Assembly (NCBI RefSeq): GCF_014489575.1
Contig: NZ_CP060789.1
Coordinates: forward strand, 930,001 to 994,000
DNA from: Tessaracoccus defluvii
GTDB taxonomy: Bacteria; Actinomycetota; Actinomycetes; Propionibacteriales; Propionibacteriaceae
Direction of reading: 5' to 3'
Length of the DNA stretch: 64,000 nucleotides
Shown: piece by piece, positions 8,090 to 18,519 of the stretch
Numbering within the stretch: the first letter of the stretch is position 1
Layout of the letters: each line of letters opens with the position of its first letter
The notes under the pieces: generated by a model
Seen by the model: the letters and a program-made list of their open reading frames with translations, nothing else
What the model was told of the DNA's origin: nothing
The model's database searches: none
Position numbers and translations under genes: made by a program

Positions 8090-9271
8090 ATGAACCTGAG
8101 CCGCCGCACCCTGCTGGGTGCCACCGTTGCCATCGCCGCCGTCGGCGCCACGTCCGCCTGCTCCGCTACGCCCGGCGGAGGCTCCGGGGGAGGTGGCGGC
8201 GGCGACACCATCAAGCTCGGCGTCAACTACGAGCTGTCCGGTGGCGTGGCCACCTACGGCCAGGCGTCGGTCGCCGGCATCAAGATGGCGATCGACGCCA
8301 TCAACGAGGCCGGGGGTGTCAACGGCAAGAAGATCGACCTCGTCCAGTACGACAACAAGTCGGAACTGGCAGAGGCCACCACGCTCGCCAACAAGCTGAT
8401 GGCCCAGGACAAGGTGCTCGCCTGCATGGGGCCCGCCACGTCCGGCAACTTCAAGGCCACGATCCCGGTCGCCAACCAGAACAAGATCCCGGTCGTGTCG
8501 GGCTCCGCCACCGCCGACGACGTCACCTGGGACGGCACCACGGTCCAGGAGTACGCCTTCCGCATCTGCTTCAGCGACTCGTTCCAGGGCACGATCATGG
8601 GCAAGTTCGCCTCGGAGAACCTGCAGGCGAAGACCGCCGTCATCATCAAGGACAACAGCTCCGACTACTCCAAGGGGCTGGCTGCGGCCTTCACCGAGGA
8701 GTTCGGCAAGCTCGGCGGCTCGATCGTCGGCGAAGAGGCCTTCGTCGCGGGTGACACCGACTTCAACACCATCCTGACGCGACTCAAGGGCCAGACCTTC
8801 GACGTGGTGTACCTGCCCGGCTACTACTCCGAGGCCGGCCTCATCATCAAGCAGGCCCGTGACCTCGGCATCACGGCGCCCGTCCTCGGTGCCGACGGCT
8901 TCGACTCGCCCACGCTGCTCGAGCTCGGCGGGGCCGCGGCCCTGAACGACGTGTACTTCACCAACCACTACTCCGCGATCGACGAGGACCCCAAGGTCGT
9001 CGAGTTCATCGCCGCGTTCAAGGAGAAGAACAACGAGGAGCCCAACGCGTTCCACGCGCTCGGCTACGACCTCGGCAACTTCGTCGCCGACGCCGTCAAG
9101 CGGGCCTCCGCGCTCACCGGCGAGGCCGTGCAGAAGGCCATGGCCGAGACGAAGGGCTTCGTCGGCGTCACCGGAACCTTCGACATGGACGAGCACCACA
9201 ACCCGGTGAAGTCGATCGTCGTCATCGGCCTCAAGGACGGCGTCCAGGCCACCAGCGAGAAGGTCGGCTGA
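8090..9271 (+). CDS. livK: Branched-chain amino acid ABC transporter substrate-binding lipoprotein
   Basis: 393 residues from the ATG at 8090. The signal peptide has SRRTLLG, which resembles a Tat motif, and the lipobox TSAC with the lipidated Cys at residue 24, followed by a Gly-rich spacer. The mature part is a periplasmic-binding-protein type I fold of the Leu/Ile/Val-binding family (LSGGVATYGQASVAGIKMAI). It would capture amino acids or related compounds outside the membrane and deliver them to LivHM. It is the first gene of livKHMGF, 38 bases before livH. The exact ligand cannot be told from sequence. Confidence 0.92.
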   Translation: MNLSRRTLLGATVAIAAVGATSACSATPGGGSGGGGGGDTIKLGVNYELSGGVATYGQASVAGIKMAIDAINEAGGVNGKKIDLVQYDNKSELAEATTLANKLMAQDKVLACMGPATSGNFKATIPVANQNKIPVVSGSATADDVTWDGTTVQEYAFRICFSDSFQGTIMGKFASENLQAKTAVIIKDNSSDYSKGLAAAFTEEFGKLGGSIVGEEAFVAGDTDFNTILTRLKGQTFDVVYLPGYYSEAGLIIKQARDLGITAPVLGADGFDSPTLLELGGAAALNDVYFTNHYSAIDEDPKVVEFIAAFKEKNNEEPNAFHALGYDLGNFVADAVKRASALTGEAVQKAMAETKGFVGVTGTFDMDEHHNPVKSIVVIGLKDGVQATSEKVG

Positions 9272-9309
9272 CCCACGGGTTCCGGTAGCGGACGGTAGAA
9301 GGAGGTGTC

Positions 9310-10194
9310 GTGACCGAGATCCTGCAGCAGCTGATCAACAGCCTGTCCATCGGCAGTATCTATGCGCTCATCGCGCTCGGGTACACGATGGTCTACGGAA
9401 TCATCAAGCTGATCAACTTCGCCCACGGCGACGTCTACATGGTCGGCGCGTACCTCGGCTACGCCAGCATGTCGATCCTGAAGCTGGGGTTCTTCGAGTC
9501 GCTCATCATCGCGATGGTGGGCTGCACGATCCTCGGCGTCGTGATCGAGAAGGTGGCCTACCGCCCGCTCCGGAACTCGACCCGCATCGCGGCCCTCATC
9601 ACCGCGATCGGCGTCTCCCTGCTCATCGAGTACACGATGATGTTCTTCGTCGGCGCCGACCCGCGGGCCTACCCGGCCATGCCCGGCTTCATGCAGGGCT
9701 CGATGAACCTGGGCGGCGTGATCATCAAGAACCAGCAGCTGGTCATCATCGGCGTCGCCGTCGCGCTCATGCTCCTGCTCCAGTTCATCGTCAAGAAGAC
9801 GAAGATGGGCAAGGCGATGCGCGCAGTGTCGCAGGACCCGGACGCTGCCCAACTCATGGGCATCAACGTGGACCGCACCATCTCGTTCACGTTCGCTATC
9901 GGCTCCGCCCTGGCCGGGGCGGCGGGCGTTCTGGTGGGTGTCTACTACAACTCCATCAACCCGCTGATGGGCATCATCCCCGGCCTGAAGGCGTTCGTCG
10001 CGGCCGTCTTCGGCGGCATCGGCATCATCCCGGGCGCCCTCATCGGCGGCTATGTGATCGGCGGCGCCGAGACGCTCGTCTCGAGCCTCGGCTTCTCGCT
10101 GTTCAAGGACGGCGTCGTCTTCGCGATCCTCATCCTGATCCTGATCATCAAGCCCGCGGGTCTCCTCGGCAAGAACGTCAAGGAGAAGGTGTGA
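9310..10194 (+). CDS. livH: Branched-chain amino acid ABC transporter permease
   Basis: 294 residues with a GTG start and a strong AAGGAGGTG ribosome site 4 bases before it. It is a polytopic membrane protein of the LivH family, with YALIALGYTMVYGIIKLINFAHGD near the N-terminus, where the family's hallmark LINFAHG is clear. It forms one half of the translocation channel with LivM. Its stop codon overlaps the start of livM by 4 bases (ATGA), indicating translational coupling. Confidence 0.95.
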   Translation: MTEILQQLINSLSIGSIYALIALGYTMVYGIIKLINFAHGDVYMVGAYLGYASMSILKLGFFESLIIAMVGCTILGVVIEKVAYRPLRNSTRIAALITAIGVSLLIEYTMMFFVGADPRAYPAMPGFMQGSMNLGGVIIKNQQLVIIGVAVALMLLLQFIVKKTKMGKAMRAVSQDPDAAQLMGINVDRTISFTFAIGSALAGAAGVLVGVYYNSINPLMGIIPGLKAFVAAVFGGIGIIPGALIGGYVIGGAETLVSSLGFSLFKDGVVFAILILILIIKPAGLLGKNVKEKV

Positions 10195-11174
10195 TGACGA
10201 CGGTCAAGAGCATCGGGCTGAGGGCCCTTCCGTTCGTTCTCAGCTATGTCGTGGTGCTGCTGCTGATCAACACCGGCGTGATCAACAGCTACGTGTTCTC
10301 GATCATCGTCACGATCTGCGTGAACATCATCCTCGCGTCGAGCCTCAACCTGGTGACCGGATTCACCGGCCAGTTCTCGCTCGGCCACGCGGGGTTCATG
10401 GCGGTCGGCGCCTACACGTGTGCACTGGTCACCCTCGCCCTCAACCCGATCATCGGCTCGCCGTTCGGCTTCCTCGTCGGGATGTTCGCGGGCGCCGTGG
10501 CGGCGGCCATCATCGGGGCCCTGGTCGGGCTGCCGACGCTGCGGCTCCGCGGCGACTACCTGGCGATCGCCACGCTCGGCATGGCGGAGATCATCCGCAT
10601 CGTCATCCTGAACCTGGACATCACGAACGGCGCCGTCGGCCTGTCGGGGATCCCGCAGACCGTCGACTGGAACTGGGCCTTCCTGTTCACCGCCCTGACG
10701 CTGGTCGTCCTCTGGAACTACATCCGCAGCTCGCAGGGGCGTCGCGCGATCGCGGTGCGGGAGGACGAGATCGCCGCCGAGGCGATCGGCGTCAACACGA
10801 CGGCCACCAAGGTGCAGGCCTTCACGATCGGCGCATTCTTCGCCGGCATCGGGGGCGGCCTGTACGCCTCCTACTTCTTCCTGCTGCAGCCGAGCCAGTT
10901 CGGCTTCCTCAAGTCCATCGACATTCTCGTCATCGTCGTCCTGGGCGGCCTCGGCTCCATGTCCGGCACCGTGATCGCAGCGATCCTGCTCGCGGTCGTC
11001 TCGACGTTCCTGGCCGAGTTCTCCGACGTCCGCATGATCATCTACTCGCTCGTGCTCGTCCTCATCATGATCTTCCGCCCAGGAGGCCTCATGGGATCCA
11101 AGGAGGTCACCGACACCGTCCTCGGCAGGGTGTTCAAGGGCCGCAGGCCGGAGCAGGCGAAGGAGGCGCTGTGA
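10191..11174 (+). CDS. livM: Branched-chain amino acid ABC transporter permease
   Basis: 327 residues, ATGA overlap with livH. It is a LivM-type polytopic membrane protein, with NLVTGFTGQFSLGHAGFMAVGAY as the signature loop and about nine hydrophobic segments. It pairs with LivH. The C-terminus (RPGGLMGSKEV) is typical of the family. Its stop overlaps the GTG of livG by 4 bases, continuing the tightly packed operon. Confidence 0.95.
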   Translation: MMTTVKSIGLRALPFVLSYVVVLLLINTGVINSYVFSIIVTICVNIILASSLNLVTGFTGQFSLGHAGFMAVGAYTCALVTLALNPIIGSPFGFLVGMFAGAVAAAIIGALVGLPTLRLRGDYLAIATLGMAEIIRIVILNLDITNGAVGLSGIPQTVDWNWAFLFTALTLVVLWNYIRSSQGRRAIAVREDEIAAEAIGVNTTATKVQAFTIGAFFAGIGGGLYASYFFLLQPSQFGFLKSIDILVIVVLGGLGSMSGTVIAAILLAVVSTFLAEFSDVRMIIYSLVLVLIMIFRPGGLMGSKEVTDTVLGRVFKGRRPEQAKEAL

Positions 11175-11977
11175 GCGAGACCACCACCACGTCCCGGCTC
11201 CTCGAGGTCAACAAGCTGACCCGCAACTTCGGCGGACTGACTGCCGTGTTCGAGGCCAGCCTCCACATCGACGAGGGCGAACTCGTCGGCCTGATCGGCC
11301 CCAACGGGGCCGGCAAGACCACCCTGTTCAACGTCCTCACCGGCGTGTACCCTCCCTCCGCGGGATCCATCGACCTCACGGTCGACGGCGTCACGACGTC
11401 GCTCGGCGGCCGCGCTCCGTACCGCATCTGCGCCGCCGGCGTCGGCCGCACATTCCAGAACATCCGGCTGTTCAAGGACCTGACGGTGCTGGAGAACGTC
11501 GCGATCGCCCTGCAGCAGAACGTGCGCTACAACCTGTTCGCGTCGCTGTTCCACCTCCCTCCCTACGGGGCGAGCGAGCGGCGGATCCGGCACGAGAGCC
11601 AGGAACTGCTCGACCTGATGGGGCTGGGCGGCAAGTCGGAGGAACTGGCCCGCAACCTGTCCTATGGCGAGCAGCGGCACCTGGAGATCGCGCGGGCGCT
11701 CGCCACCCGGCCGAAGCTGCTTCTCCTCGACGAACCCGCGGCAGGCATGAACCCGGCGGAGACCGCTGAGCTGACGGGCCTCATCGCCCAGCTGCGCCGC
11801 GACTTCGGCCTCACCGTTCTCCTGATCGAGCACGACATGAGCCTCGTCATGAAGATCTGCGAACGCATCTACGTGCTCGACCACGGCATCGTCATCGCCT
11901 CGGGCACGCCGTCCGAGATCCGCAACAACCCCAAGGTCATCGAGGCCTACCTGGGTGAGGAGGCGCCGAATGCTTGA
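11171..11977 (+). CDS. livG: Branched-chain amino acid ABC transporter ATP-binding protein
   Basis: 268 residues from the GTG at 11171, which overlaps livM by 4 bases. Walker A is GPNGAGKTT, the LivG insertion before FQNIRLFKDLTVLENV is present, the ABC signature reads LSYGEQRHLEIARAL, Walker B is LLLLDEPAAGMNP, and the switch His is in LLIEHDMSLV. It energises import with LivF. It overlaps livF by 8 bases. Confidence 0.95.
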   Translation: MSETTTTSRLLEVNKLTRNFGGLTAVFEASLHIDEGELVGLIGPNGAGKTTLFNVLTGVYPPSAGSIDLTVDGVTTSLGGRAPYRICAAGVGRTFQNIRLFKDLTVLENVAIALQQNVRYNLFASLFHLPPYGASERRIRHESQELLDLMGLGGKSEELARNLSYGEQRHLEIARALATRPKLLLLDEPAAGMNPAETAELTGLIAQLRRDFGLTVLLIEHDMSLVMKICERIYVLDHGIVIASGTPSEIRNNPKVIEAYLGEEAPNA

Positions 11978-12667
11978 GGTCAAGGACCTGGTCGTCCACT
12001 TCGGTGTCATCAACGCCATCAAGTCCGTCTCGTTCGAGGTGAACGAGGGGAGATCGTCACGTTGATCGGCGCTAACGGCGCGGGCAAGACGACGACGCTG
12101 CGGGCCCTGTCCGGCCTGAAGAAGCCCACCTCGGGCACGATCACGCTCGAGGGCGACGACATCACGTCGGTGCCGGCCCGCGACCGTGTCCGTCGCGGCA
12201 TGTCGCACGTTCCCGAGGGACGCCGCATCTTCCCGGAGATGACGGTGCTGGAGAACCTGGAGCTCGGCGCCTTCCTGCGCCGCGACGTCGTGGCGGCCGA
12301 CTACGACGAGGTCTACTCCCGGTTCCCGATCCTGTCGGAGCGCCGCAAGCAGCTCGCGGGCACCCTCTCCGGCGGTGAGCAGCAGATGCTGGCCATGGGC
12401 CGGGCGCTGATGGCCAAGCCGCGGGTCCTGCTGCTGGACGAGCCCTCGATGGGGCTCGCCCCGCTCCTGGTGCAGGAGATCTTCGACATCATCGTCAGCA
12501 TCAACAAGGCCGGCACCACCGTGCTGCTCGTGGAACAGAACGCGAACATCGCGCTCCAGATCGCCGACCGCGCCTACGTGCTGGAGACCGGAAGCGTCGT
12601 CCTGTCGGGCGCGGCGGCCGAGCTGGCACAGACGGAGGAGGTCAGGCGCGCCTACCTGGGCGGCTGA
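11970..12667 (+). CDS. livF: Branched-chain amino acid ABC transporter ATP-binding protein (apparent -1 frameshift)
   Basis: The ATG at 11970 opens LivF (MLEVKDLVVHFGVINAIKSV), but the frame fails at GGGG 12047-12050. Adding one G restores EVNEGEIVTLIGANGAGKTT and a 232-residue protein of normal LivF length. After the lesion, Walker A, the signature LSGGEQQMLAMGRAL, Walker B LLLDEPSMGLAP and the switch region are intact. It is the second ATPase of the Liv importer. The lesion sits just before Walker A, so as written the product would be inactive. It belongs to a set of identical G/C-run losses in this window and is more likely a sequence error than decay. Confidence 0.85.
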
Positions 12668-12784
12668 CCTCCTGCCTACACCCACCTGGCCCGCCGCCGC
12701 GGCGGCAGGATCACTAGAGTGGGCCCCGACAACGCCAACACGTCTTCTATGGTGAGGACGCCCCGAGACCGGAGGCCGAAGAGC

Positions 12785-13429
12785 ATGTTCGTCAAGCAGC
12801 GGATGACCGCCAACCCGTTCACCGTGACGCCGGACGTGTCGATCCCCGACGCGCTCGCGGTCATGGAGGAGCACGGGGTGAGGCACCTTCCCGTCGTCGA
12901 CGCGGGCGCCGTCGTCGGCGTCATCTCCCGCAACGACATCGCGGCCGCTTCGCCGTCGAAGGCGACGACGCTCAGCGCGCAGGAGGCCACCTACCTGATC
13001 TCCAAGCTGCGGGTGGCGAAAGTCATGAGCCGCCCAGCCGTCGTCATCTCGCCCGACGCGCTCCTCGAGGAGGCCGCCACGGTGCTGCGCGACGGCAAGA
13101 TCGAGATGTTGCCCGTCGTCGCTGACGGCGCCCTGGTCGGCGTCATCACCGAGTCGGACATCCTCGACGCATTCATCGACATCCTCGGCTTCCGCGACGT
13201 CGGCATCCGGCTCACGATCGAGGCCCCGGACGAGCCCGGCATGCTGAGCCTCATGACCGGCATCACCGCCGCGCACCAGGCCAACATCCAGCACCTCGCC
13301 GTGCACCGTGGCAACCTCGACACCAGCGTCGTCGTGGTCGGGCTGAACACCCCGAACACGCAGGCCATCGAGGCGGATCTCGAGGCCGCCGGCATGCGGA
13401 TCCTGGCGCGGAGGGACAACTCCGCCTGA
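12785..13429 (+). CDS. CBS-domain pair with C-terminal ACT domain (AcuB-like)
   Basis: 214 residues from the ATG at 12785. Two CBS motifs cover about residues 1-60 (MTANPFTVTPDVSIPDALAV) and 75-135 (MSRPAVVISPDALLEEAATV), a Bateman module that binds adenine nucleotides. An ACT-like domain covers about 140-210 (IRLTIEAPDEPGMLSLMTGI), which often senses amino acids. The same layout occurs in AcuB-type proteins. Its position between an amino acid importer and a peptide importer suggests a nutrient or energy sensor, but no target is shown. Confidence 0.8.
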   Translation: MFVKQRMTANPFTVTPDVSIPDALAVMEEHGVRHLPVVDAGAVVGVISRNDIAAASPSKATTLSAQEATYLISKLRVAKVMSRPAVVISPDALLEEAATVLRDGKIEMLPVVADGALVGVITESDILDAFIDILGFRDVGIRLTIEAPDEPGMLSLMTGITAAHQANIQHLAVHRGNLDTSVVVVGLNTPNTQAIEADLEAAGMRILARRDNSA

Positions 13430-13550
13430 CGCAGAGCGTCTCGGTTCGATAACGTCATTGCGCTGCTGGCGAAGCGGGCAGTCGCTGACGACGACAGTCC
13501 GGATAGACTTCTAGCGCCCGATGTCGTCCCTGGAAGGGGAACCTGGAACC

Positions 13551-15053
13551 ATGCTTGCGCCACGTCGGTGGATGAGCGTCCTGCTCGCGGCCATCCTCAC
13601 GGTCACCCTGGCAGCCTGTACCAGGCCGACGCCTGCCCCGGAGGAGGCCCGTGATCTGGCGATCGGGGCGACCGCCGAGCCCAACGGCCTCGACATGATC
13701 ACCGTGCCCGGCGCGGGGACCCCGTTCGTGCTGCTCTACAACGTCTACGAGACCCTGGTGAAGCTCGACGGTGACGGCACCGTCCGTCCGCTGCTCGCGG
13801 CCCAGTGGAACATCTCGACGGACCGCCTGACCTACACCTTCACGCTCGAGGGCAGGGCCAAGTTCGCCTCCGGCGCCCCCGTCGACGCTGAGGCCGTCGT
13901 GGCCAGCTTCGAGCGGGCCCGCTCGAGCGCAGCGACCGACCAGATCCGCGGCAAGTGGGCCGTCGTCGACACGATCGCCGCCAAGGACGACCTCACGGTC
14001 GAGGTGACGCTCAAGAACCCGTCCAACCAGTGGCTCTACGACATGACGGGCCCCGCGGGGTCGGTCTCCGATCCGACCGCCACCGCCGACCTCAACACCA
14101 CTCCTGCCGGGTCCGGCCCGTTCGTCTTCGACGCCTGGGACCAGGGCAACAGCATCGACCTGGTCGCCAACGAGGCCTACTGGGGCACCCCCGCCCGCTT
14201 CGACGAGGTCACGTTCCGCTACTTCGCCGACCCGAACGCGATGAGCGCGGCCATGCTGTCCGGCCAGCTCGACATCATCTCGAACCTGACGGTGCCGCAG
14301 GCCATCGACCAGTTCAAGGACACCAGCCGGTTCACCACCTACGAGGGGACCACCGACGGCGAGGTCGTCCTCGGCTTCAACCACGCGACGCCCGCGCTGG
14401 CGGATCTGCGCGTCCGCCAGGCCATCAACCACGCCATCGATCGCAGGGCCCTGGTCGACGCAGCCTGGGGTGGCAAGGGAACGCTGATCGGTTCGATGGT
14501 GCCGCCCACCGACCCCTGGTTCGAGGATCTCTCGCAGGCCTACCCGTTCGACCCGGAGAAGGCGAAGACGCTGCTGGCGGAGGCCGGCTTCGCCACGGGG
14601 CTCACCCTCAAGCTGCGGGTGCCGAACCTGCCGTACGCGCCCCCGGCTGCGCGCTTCATCGCCGCCCAGCTCAAGGACGTCGGCATCACCGTCGAGGTGG
14701 AGGAGATCGACTTCGCCCGCTGGCTCGACCAGGTCTACGGCCAGCACGACTACGACATGACGATCGTCGCCCACGTTGAACCGCGTGACATGGGCGCCTT
14801 CGCCGCCGAGGGCAACTACTGGGGCTACAGCAACCCGGACTTCAACGCGCTGCTGCTGGAGGCCGACGCCGCCAGCAGCACCGAGCAGGTCCGACTCCTG
14901 CGCGAGGCCGCCCGAATGCTGTCGGACGACGCAGCCGCCGACTGGCTGTTCCTGCTGCCGAACATCATCATCGCGACCAACGACATCTCCGGGATCCAGG
15001 CGAACCAGATCAGCCTCTCCTTCGATCTGACCAAGCTGGCTGCGAGGAACTGA
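13551..15053 (+). CDS. dppA: Peptide/nickel-type ABC transporter substrate-binding lipoprotein
   Basis: 500 residues from the ATG at 13551; an upstream in-frame ATG at 13521 would add ten residues before the signal peptide. The lipobox is LAAC with Cys23. The mature part is an SBP_bac_5 (cluster C) protein: YNVYETLVKLDGDGTVRPLLA, AYWGTPARFDEVTFRYF and VRQAINHAIDRRALVDAAWGG are family landmarks. It binds oligopeptides or similar ligands for the permease encoded 7 bases downstream. Ligand specificity is unknown, so the symbol is by family. Confidence 0.9.
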   Translation: MLAPRRWMSVLLAAILTVTLAACTRPTPAPEEARDLAIGATAEPNGLDMITVPGAGTPFVLLYNVYETLVKLDGDGTVRPLLAAQWNISTDRLTYTFTLEGRAKFASGAPVDAEAVVASFERARSSAATDQIRGKWAVVDTIAAKDDLTVEVTLKNPSNQWLYDMTGPAGSVSDPTATADLNTTPAGSGPFVFDAWDQGNSIDLVANEAYWGTPARFDEVTFRYFADPNAMSAAMLSGQLDIISNLTVPQAIDQFKDTSRFTTYEGTTDGEVVLGFNHATPALADLRVRQAINHAIDRRALVDAAWGGKGTLIGSMVPPTDPWFEDLSQAYPFDPEKAKTLLAEAGFATGLTLKLRVPNLPYAPPAARFIAAQLKDVGITVEVEEIDFARWLDQVYGQHDYDMTIVAHVEPRDMGAFAAEGNYWGYSNPDFNALLLEADAASSTEQVRLLREAARMLSDDAAADWLFLLPNIIIATNDISGIQANQISLSFDLTKLAARN

Positions 15054-15060
15054 ACGCACC

Positions 15061-16021
15061 ATGACGACCCTGCTGAGGGTCGCCAACAGGCTCGGTTGGC
15101 TGATCGCGAGCCTGCTCCTGGCCTCCCTGCTGATCTTCCTCGCCACGAACGCGCTGCCCGGCAACATCGCCCAGGTGATCCTGGGCACCAATGCCGCCCC
15201 GGCGAGGTGGCGGCCCTCGAGGAGCGACTCGGCCTCAACCAGCCGCTGCTGGTCCGCTACCTCGACTGGCTCGGCGGCGCGGTCCGCTTCGACTTCGGTG
15301 AGTCCTACATCACGGGCCGCCCCGTCGCTCCGCTCATCGCGGACAAGCTCGAGGTGACGGCGTCGCTCGCCCTGCTCGGCATGGGCACGGCGATCTTGGT
15401 CGCGCTGCCCGTCGGCACGTACGCGGCGGTCCGGCGCCGTCGTGTCGACGGCGTCGCCGTCTCCGCGCTGTCGCAGGTCGGGCTCGCGATCCCGGCGTTC
15501 TGGGCCGGCATCGGGCTCGTCATCGTGTTCGCCGTCACGCTGGGCTGGCTGCCGGCGGGCGGCTACGTGTCGTACTGGGACAGCGTCGGCCAGTGGGCCA
15601 GACACCTCGTCCTGCCCGTCGCCTCGCTGGCGATCGTGCAGGCTTCGGTCCTGTCCCGCTACGTCCGCAGCGCCGTCATCGAGGTGCTGCACGAGGACTA
15701 CTACCGCACGGCCAGGGCCGTCGGCTGGTCGCACACAGGCGCGCTGTGGCGCCACGGGCTGCGCAACATCGGGATCTCGCTGCTCACCGTCGTCGGCCTC
15801 CAGTTGGCGACCGTGCTGGTGGGGGCCATCATCATTGAGCAGGTGTTCGCGCTGCCCGGGCTGGGCTCGGCGCTGCTCCTGGCCGTCGGCAAGCGCGACC
15901 TCGGCATCGTGCAGGCCATCGTGCTGCTGCTGGTGTGGTCGGTCCTGGTCATCAACTTCCTCGTCGACGTCGCCTATCAGCTCGTCGACCCGCGGATCCG
16001 ACGCAGGGGGAGGACGCATGA
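15061..16021 (+). CDS. dppB: Peptide/nickel ABC transporter permease, DppB family (two apparent -1 frameshifts)
   Basis: Starts MTTLLRVANRLGWLIASLLL. One C is missing from CCCC 15197-15200; restoring it gives LGTNAAPGEVAALEERLGLNQP. A second base is missing from GGGGG 16006-16010; restoring it ends the protein at the TGA 16019-16021, giving an ATGA overlap with dppC and 320 residues. The body has six hydrophobic segments and the binding-protein-dependent transport signature near EDYYRTARAVGWSHTGALWRHGLRN. With DppC it forms the channel. Both lesions are single G/C losses, like those elsewhere in the window. Confidence 0.85.
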
Positions 16022-16827
16022 GACACGGCACGCTCGTCCTGGGCCTCGTCGGCATCGGCATCGTGGTGGCGCTCGCCGTCGTCGGCCTCTTCTGGATGCC
16101 GTTCGACCCGGCAGCCAACGGGCCGACGCCGCTCGCCCCGCCCGGCTGGCCGCACCTGCTCGGCACGGACGCGTTCGGCTCCGACATCTTCTCCCGCATC
16201 ATCAACGGCGCGAAGGTGTGCCTGCTGGTGAGCCTCGTCTCCGTGTCGGCCGCAGCCCTGGTGGGCGTGCCGATCGGCATCTTCGCCGGCATGACGCGCG
16301 GCTGGGTGAGCGAGATCCCGTCGCGGCTGTCGGACATCCTCTACGGCTTCCCAGCCCTCCTGCTCGCGATCCTGCTGGCCGCAGCCGTCGGCGGCTCCAC
16401 CTGGACGGCGATGGCCGCGATCGCGATCTCCACCGTGCCCGCCTTCGTGCGCATCGCCAGGGCGGCGACGTACCAGGTCATGAGCCTCGGGTACGTCGAG
16501 GCGGCCCGCGTCGCAGGCACCCCGCCGGTCCGCATCGCCCTGCGGCACGTGCTGCCGAACATCGCCCCCGTGCTCGGGGTGCAGGCCTCGGTGAGCGCAG
16601 GCATCGCGATCCTGGCGGAGGCGGGGCTGAGCTACCTGGGGCTGGGCTCCGGGATCGACTCGCCGACCTGGGGCCGGATGCTGCGCGATGCGCAGGACCA
16701 GATCTTCCACGCGCCGCACCTGGCCATCTGGCCCGGCGTGGCCATCGCCGTCGCCACCCTGGGCTTCAACCTGCTCGGCGACGGGCTGCGCGACCTGCTC
16801 GACCCACGGCTCAGGGAGGTCGCATGA
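16018..16827 (+). CDS. dppC: Peptide/nickel ABC transporter permease, DppC family
   Basis: 269 residues. The start MRHGTLVLGLVGIGIVVALAV is the first membrane helix, LLGTDAFGSDIFSRIINGAK is the conserved DppC entry motif, and YVEAARVAGTPPVRIALRHVLPN is the EAA loop that contacts the ATPases. About six hydrophobic segments. It partners DppB. Both ends overlap neighbours by 4 bases (ATGA), so translation is coupled through the operon. Confidence 0.93.
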   Translation: MRHGTLVLGLVGIGIVVALAVVGLFWMPFDPAANGPTPLAPPGWPHLLGTDAFGSDIFSRIINGAKVCLLVSLVSVSAAALVGVPIGIFAGMTRGWVSEIPSRLSDILYGFPALLLAILLAAAVGGSTWTAMAAIAISTVPAFVRIARAATYQVMSLGYVEAARVAGTPPVRIALRHVLPNIAPVLGVQASVSAGIAILAEAGLSYLGLGSGIDSPTWGRMLRDAQDQIFHAPHLAIWPGVAIAVATLGFNLLGDGLRDLLDPRLREVA

Positions 16828-17652
16828 CGTACCTCGAGGTCAGCGACCTCACCATCGCGTTCGGACGCCGCCCGCCCGCCGTCAAGGGCGTGTCGTTCAC
16901 GCTCGGGAGAGGGACCGGCTCGGCATCATCGGGCAGTCCGGCTCCGGCAAGTCCGTCACCATCCTCGCGATCCTCGGGCTGCTGCCCGAGTCGGCCCGCG
17001 TCACCGGCTCCATCAGGCTCGAGGGCCGCGAACTGGTGGGGCTGTCGGAGGGCGCGTACCGGGAGCTGCGGGGCAACGAGATCTCGATGATCTTCCAGGA
17101 GCCGATGACGGCGCTCGATCCCACCATGCGGGTCGGCAGGCAGCTGGGCGAGGTCGTCGCGCTCCATCAGGCCGACCGACGGGGCTCCATCCGCGGCGAC
17201 GTCCTCGAGTGGCTGGGACGCGTCGGGATCACCGAGCCGCCCCGCATCGCGGACTCCTACCCCCACGAGCTGTCGGGCGGGCAGCGGCAGCGGGCCCTCA
17301 TCGCCATGGCCCTGGCGAACCGGCCGGGGCTCGTGCTGTGCGACGAGCCCACCACGGCCCTCGACGTGCTCGTGCAGAAGCAGATCCTGCGGTTGCTCGC
17401 AGAGGAGCTGGCCGATCGCGCCGCCATCTTCGTCTCGCACGACCTGGCCGTCGTCAAGCAGGTGTGCCGGCGGGTGGCCGTCATGCTGGACGGCCGCATC
17501 GTCGAGGAGGGAACCATCGCCGAGATCATCTCGGATCCGCGCCACCCCTACACCAGGGGGCTGATCGCCTCGGCCAGGATCGACCGGGTGCCGCCGGGGG
17601 AGCCGCTGCCCAGCGTCGAGGACTTCTACCTTCCCGGCGAGGGGGACCAGCC

Positions 17653-17656
<4 letters not shown>
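16824..17656 (+). CDS. dppD: Peptide/nickel ABC transporter ATP-binding protein, DppD family (apparent -1 frameshift)
   Basis: Starts MTYLEVSDLTIAFGRRPPAVK. The frame breaks at GGG 16911-16913; one more G restores LGRGDRLGIIGQSGSGKSVT, with Walker A, and a 277-residue protein. The rest is intact: SYPHELSGGQRQRALIAMAL signature, LVLCDEPTTALDV Walker B, FVSHDLAVVKQ switch, and the oligopeptide-type C-terminus PRHPYTRGLIAS. It drives import with DppF. The lesion lies just before Walker A, as in livF. Confidence 0.87.
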
Positions 17657-18450
<794 letters not shown>

Positions 18451-18505
18451 CGGCACTCGCACGTCGCGGGCATGAACGGCGGCGGGCAGCGTGGGCCATT
18501 CAAAG

Positions 18506-18511
18506 TAGACT
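18506..18511 (+). promoter_or_regulatory. -10 hexamer of a probable leaderless serA promoter
   Basis: TAGACT ends 8 bases before the GTG at 18520 and no ribosome site is present, so the serA transcript probably starts at its start codon. Confidence 0.4.
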
Positions 18512-18519
18512 CCTGCGCT

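Noticed and set aside
12040..12062. Programmed frameshifting in livF
   Set aside because: No slippery heptamer and no conserved downstream structure; the same -1 G/C loss occurs in unrelated genes, so a common technical cause is simpler.
11042..13306. A 754-codon open frame antisense to livG, livF and the CBS gene
   Set aside because: It crosses three well supported genes and has an Asp/Val/Gly/Arg-biased, non-domain composition.
13455..16337. A 960-codon open frame antisense to dppA-dppB-dppC
   Set aside because: High GC content leaves long antisense frames open. The product is compositionally biased, with no domain, and the plus-strand genes are clearly real.
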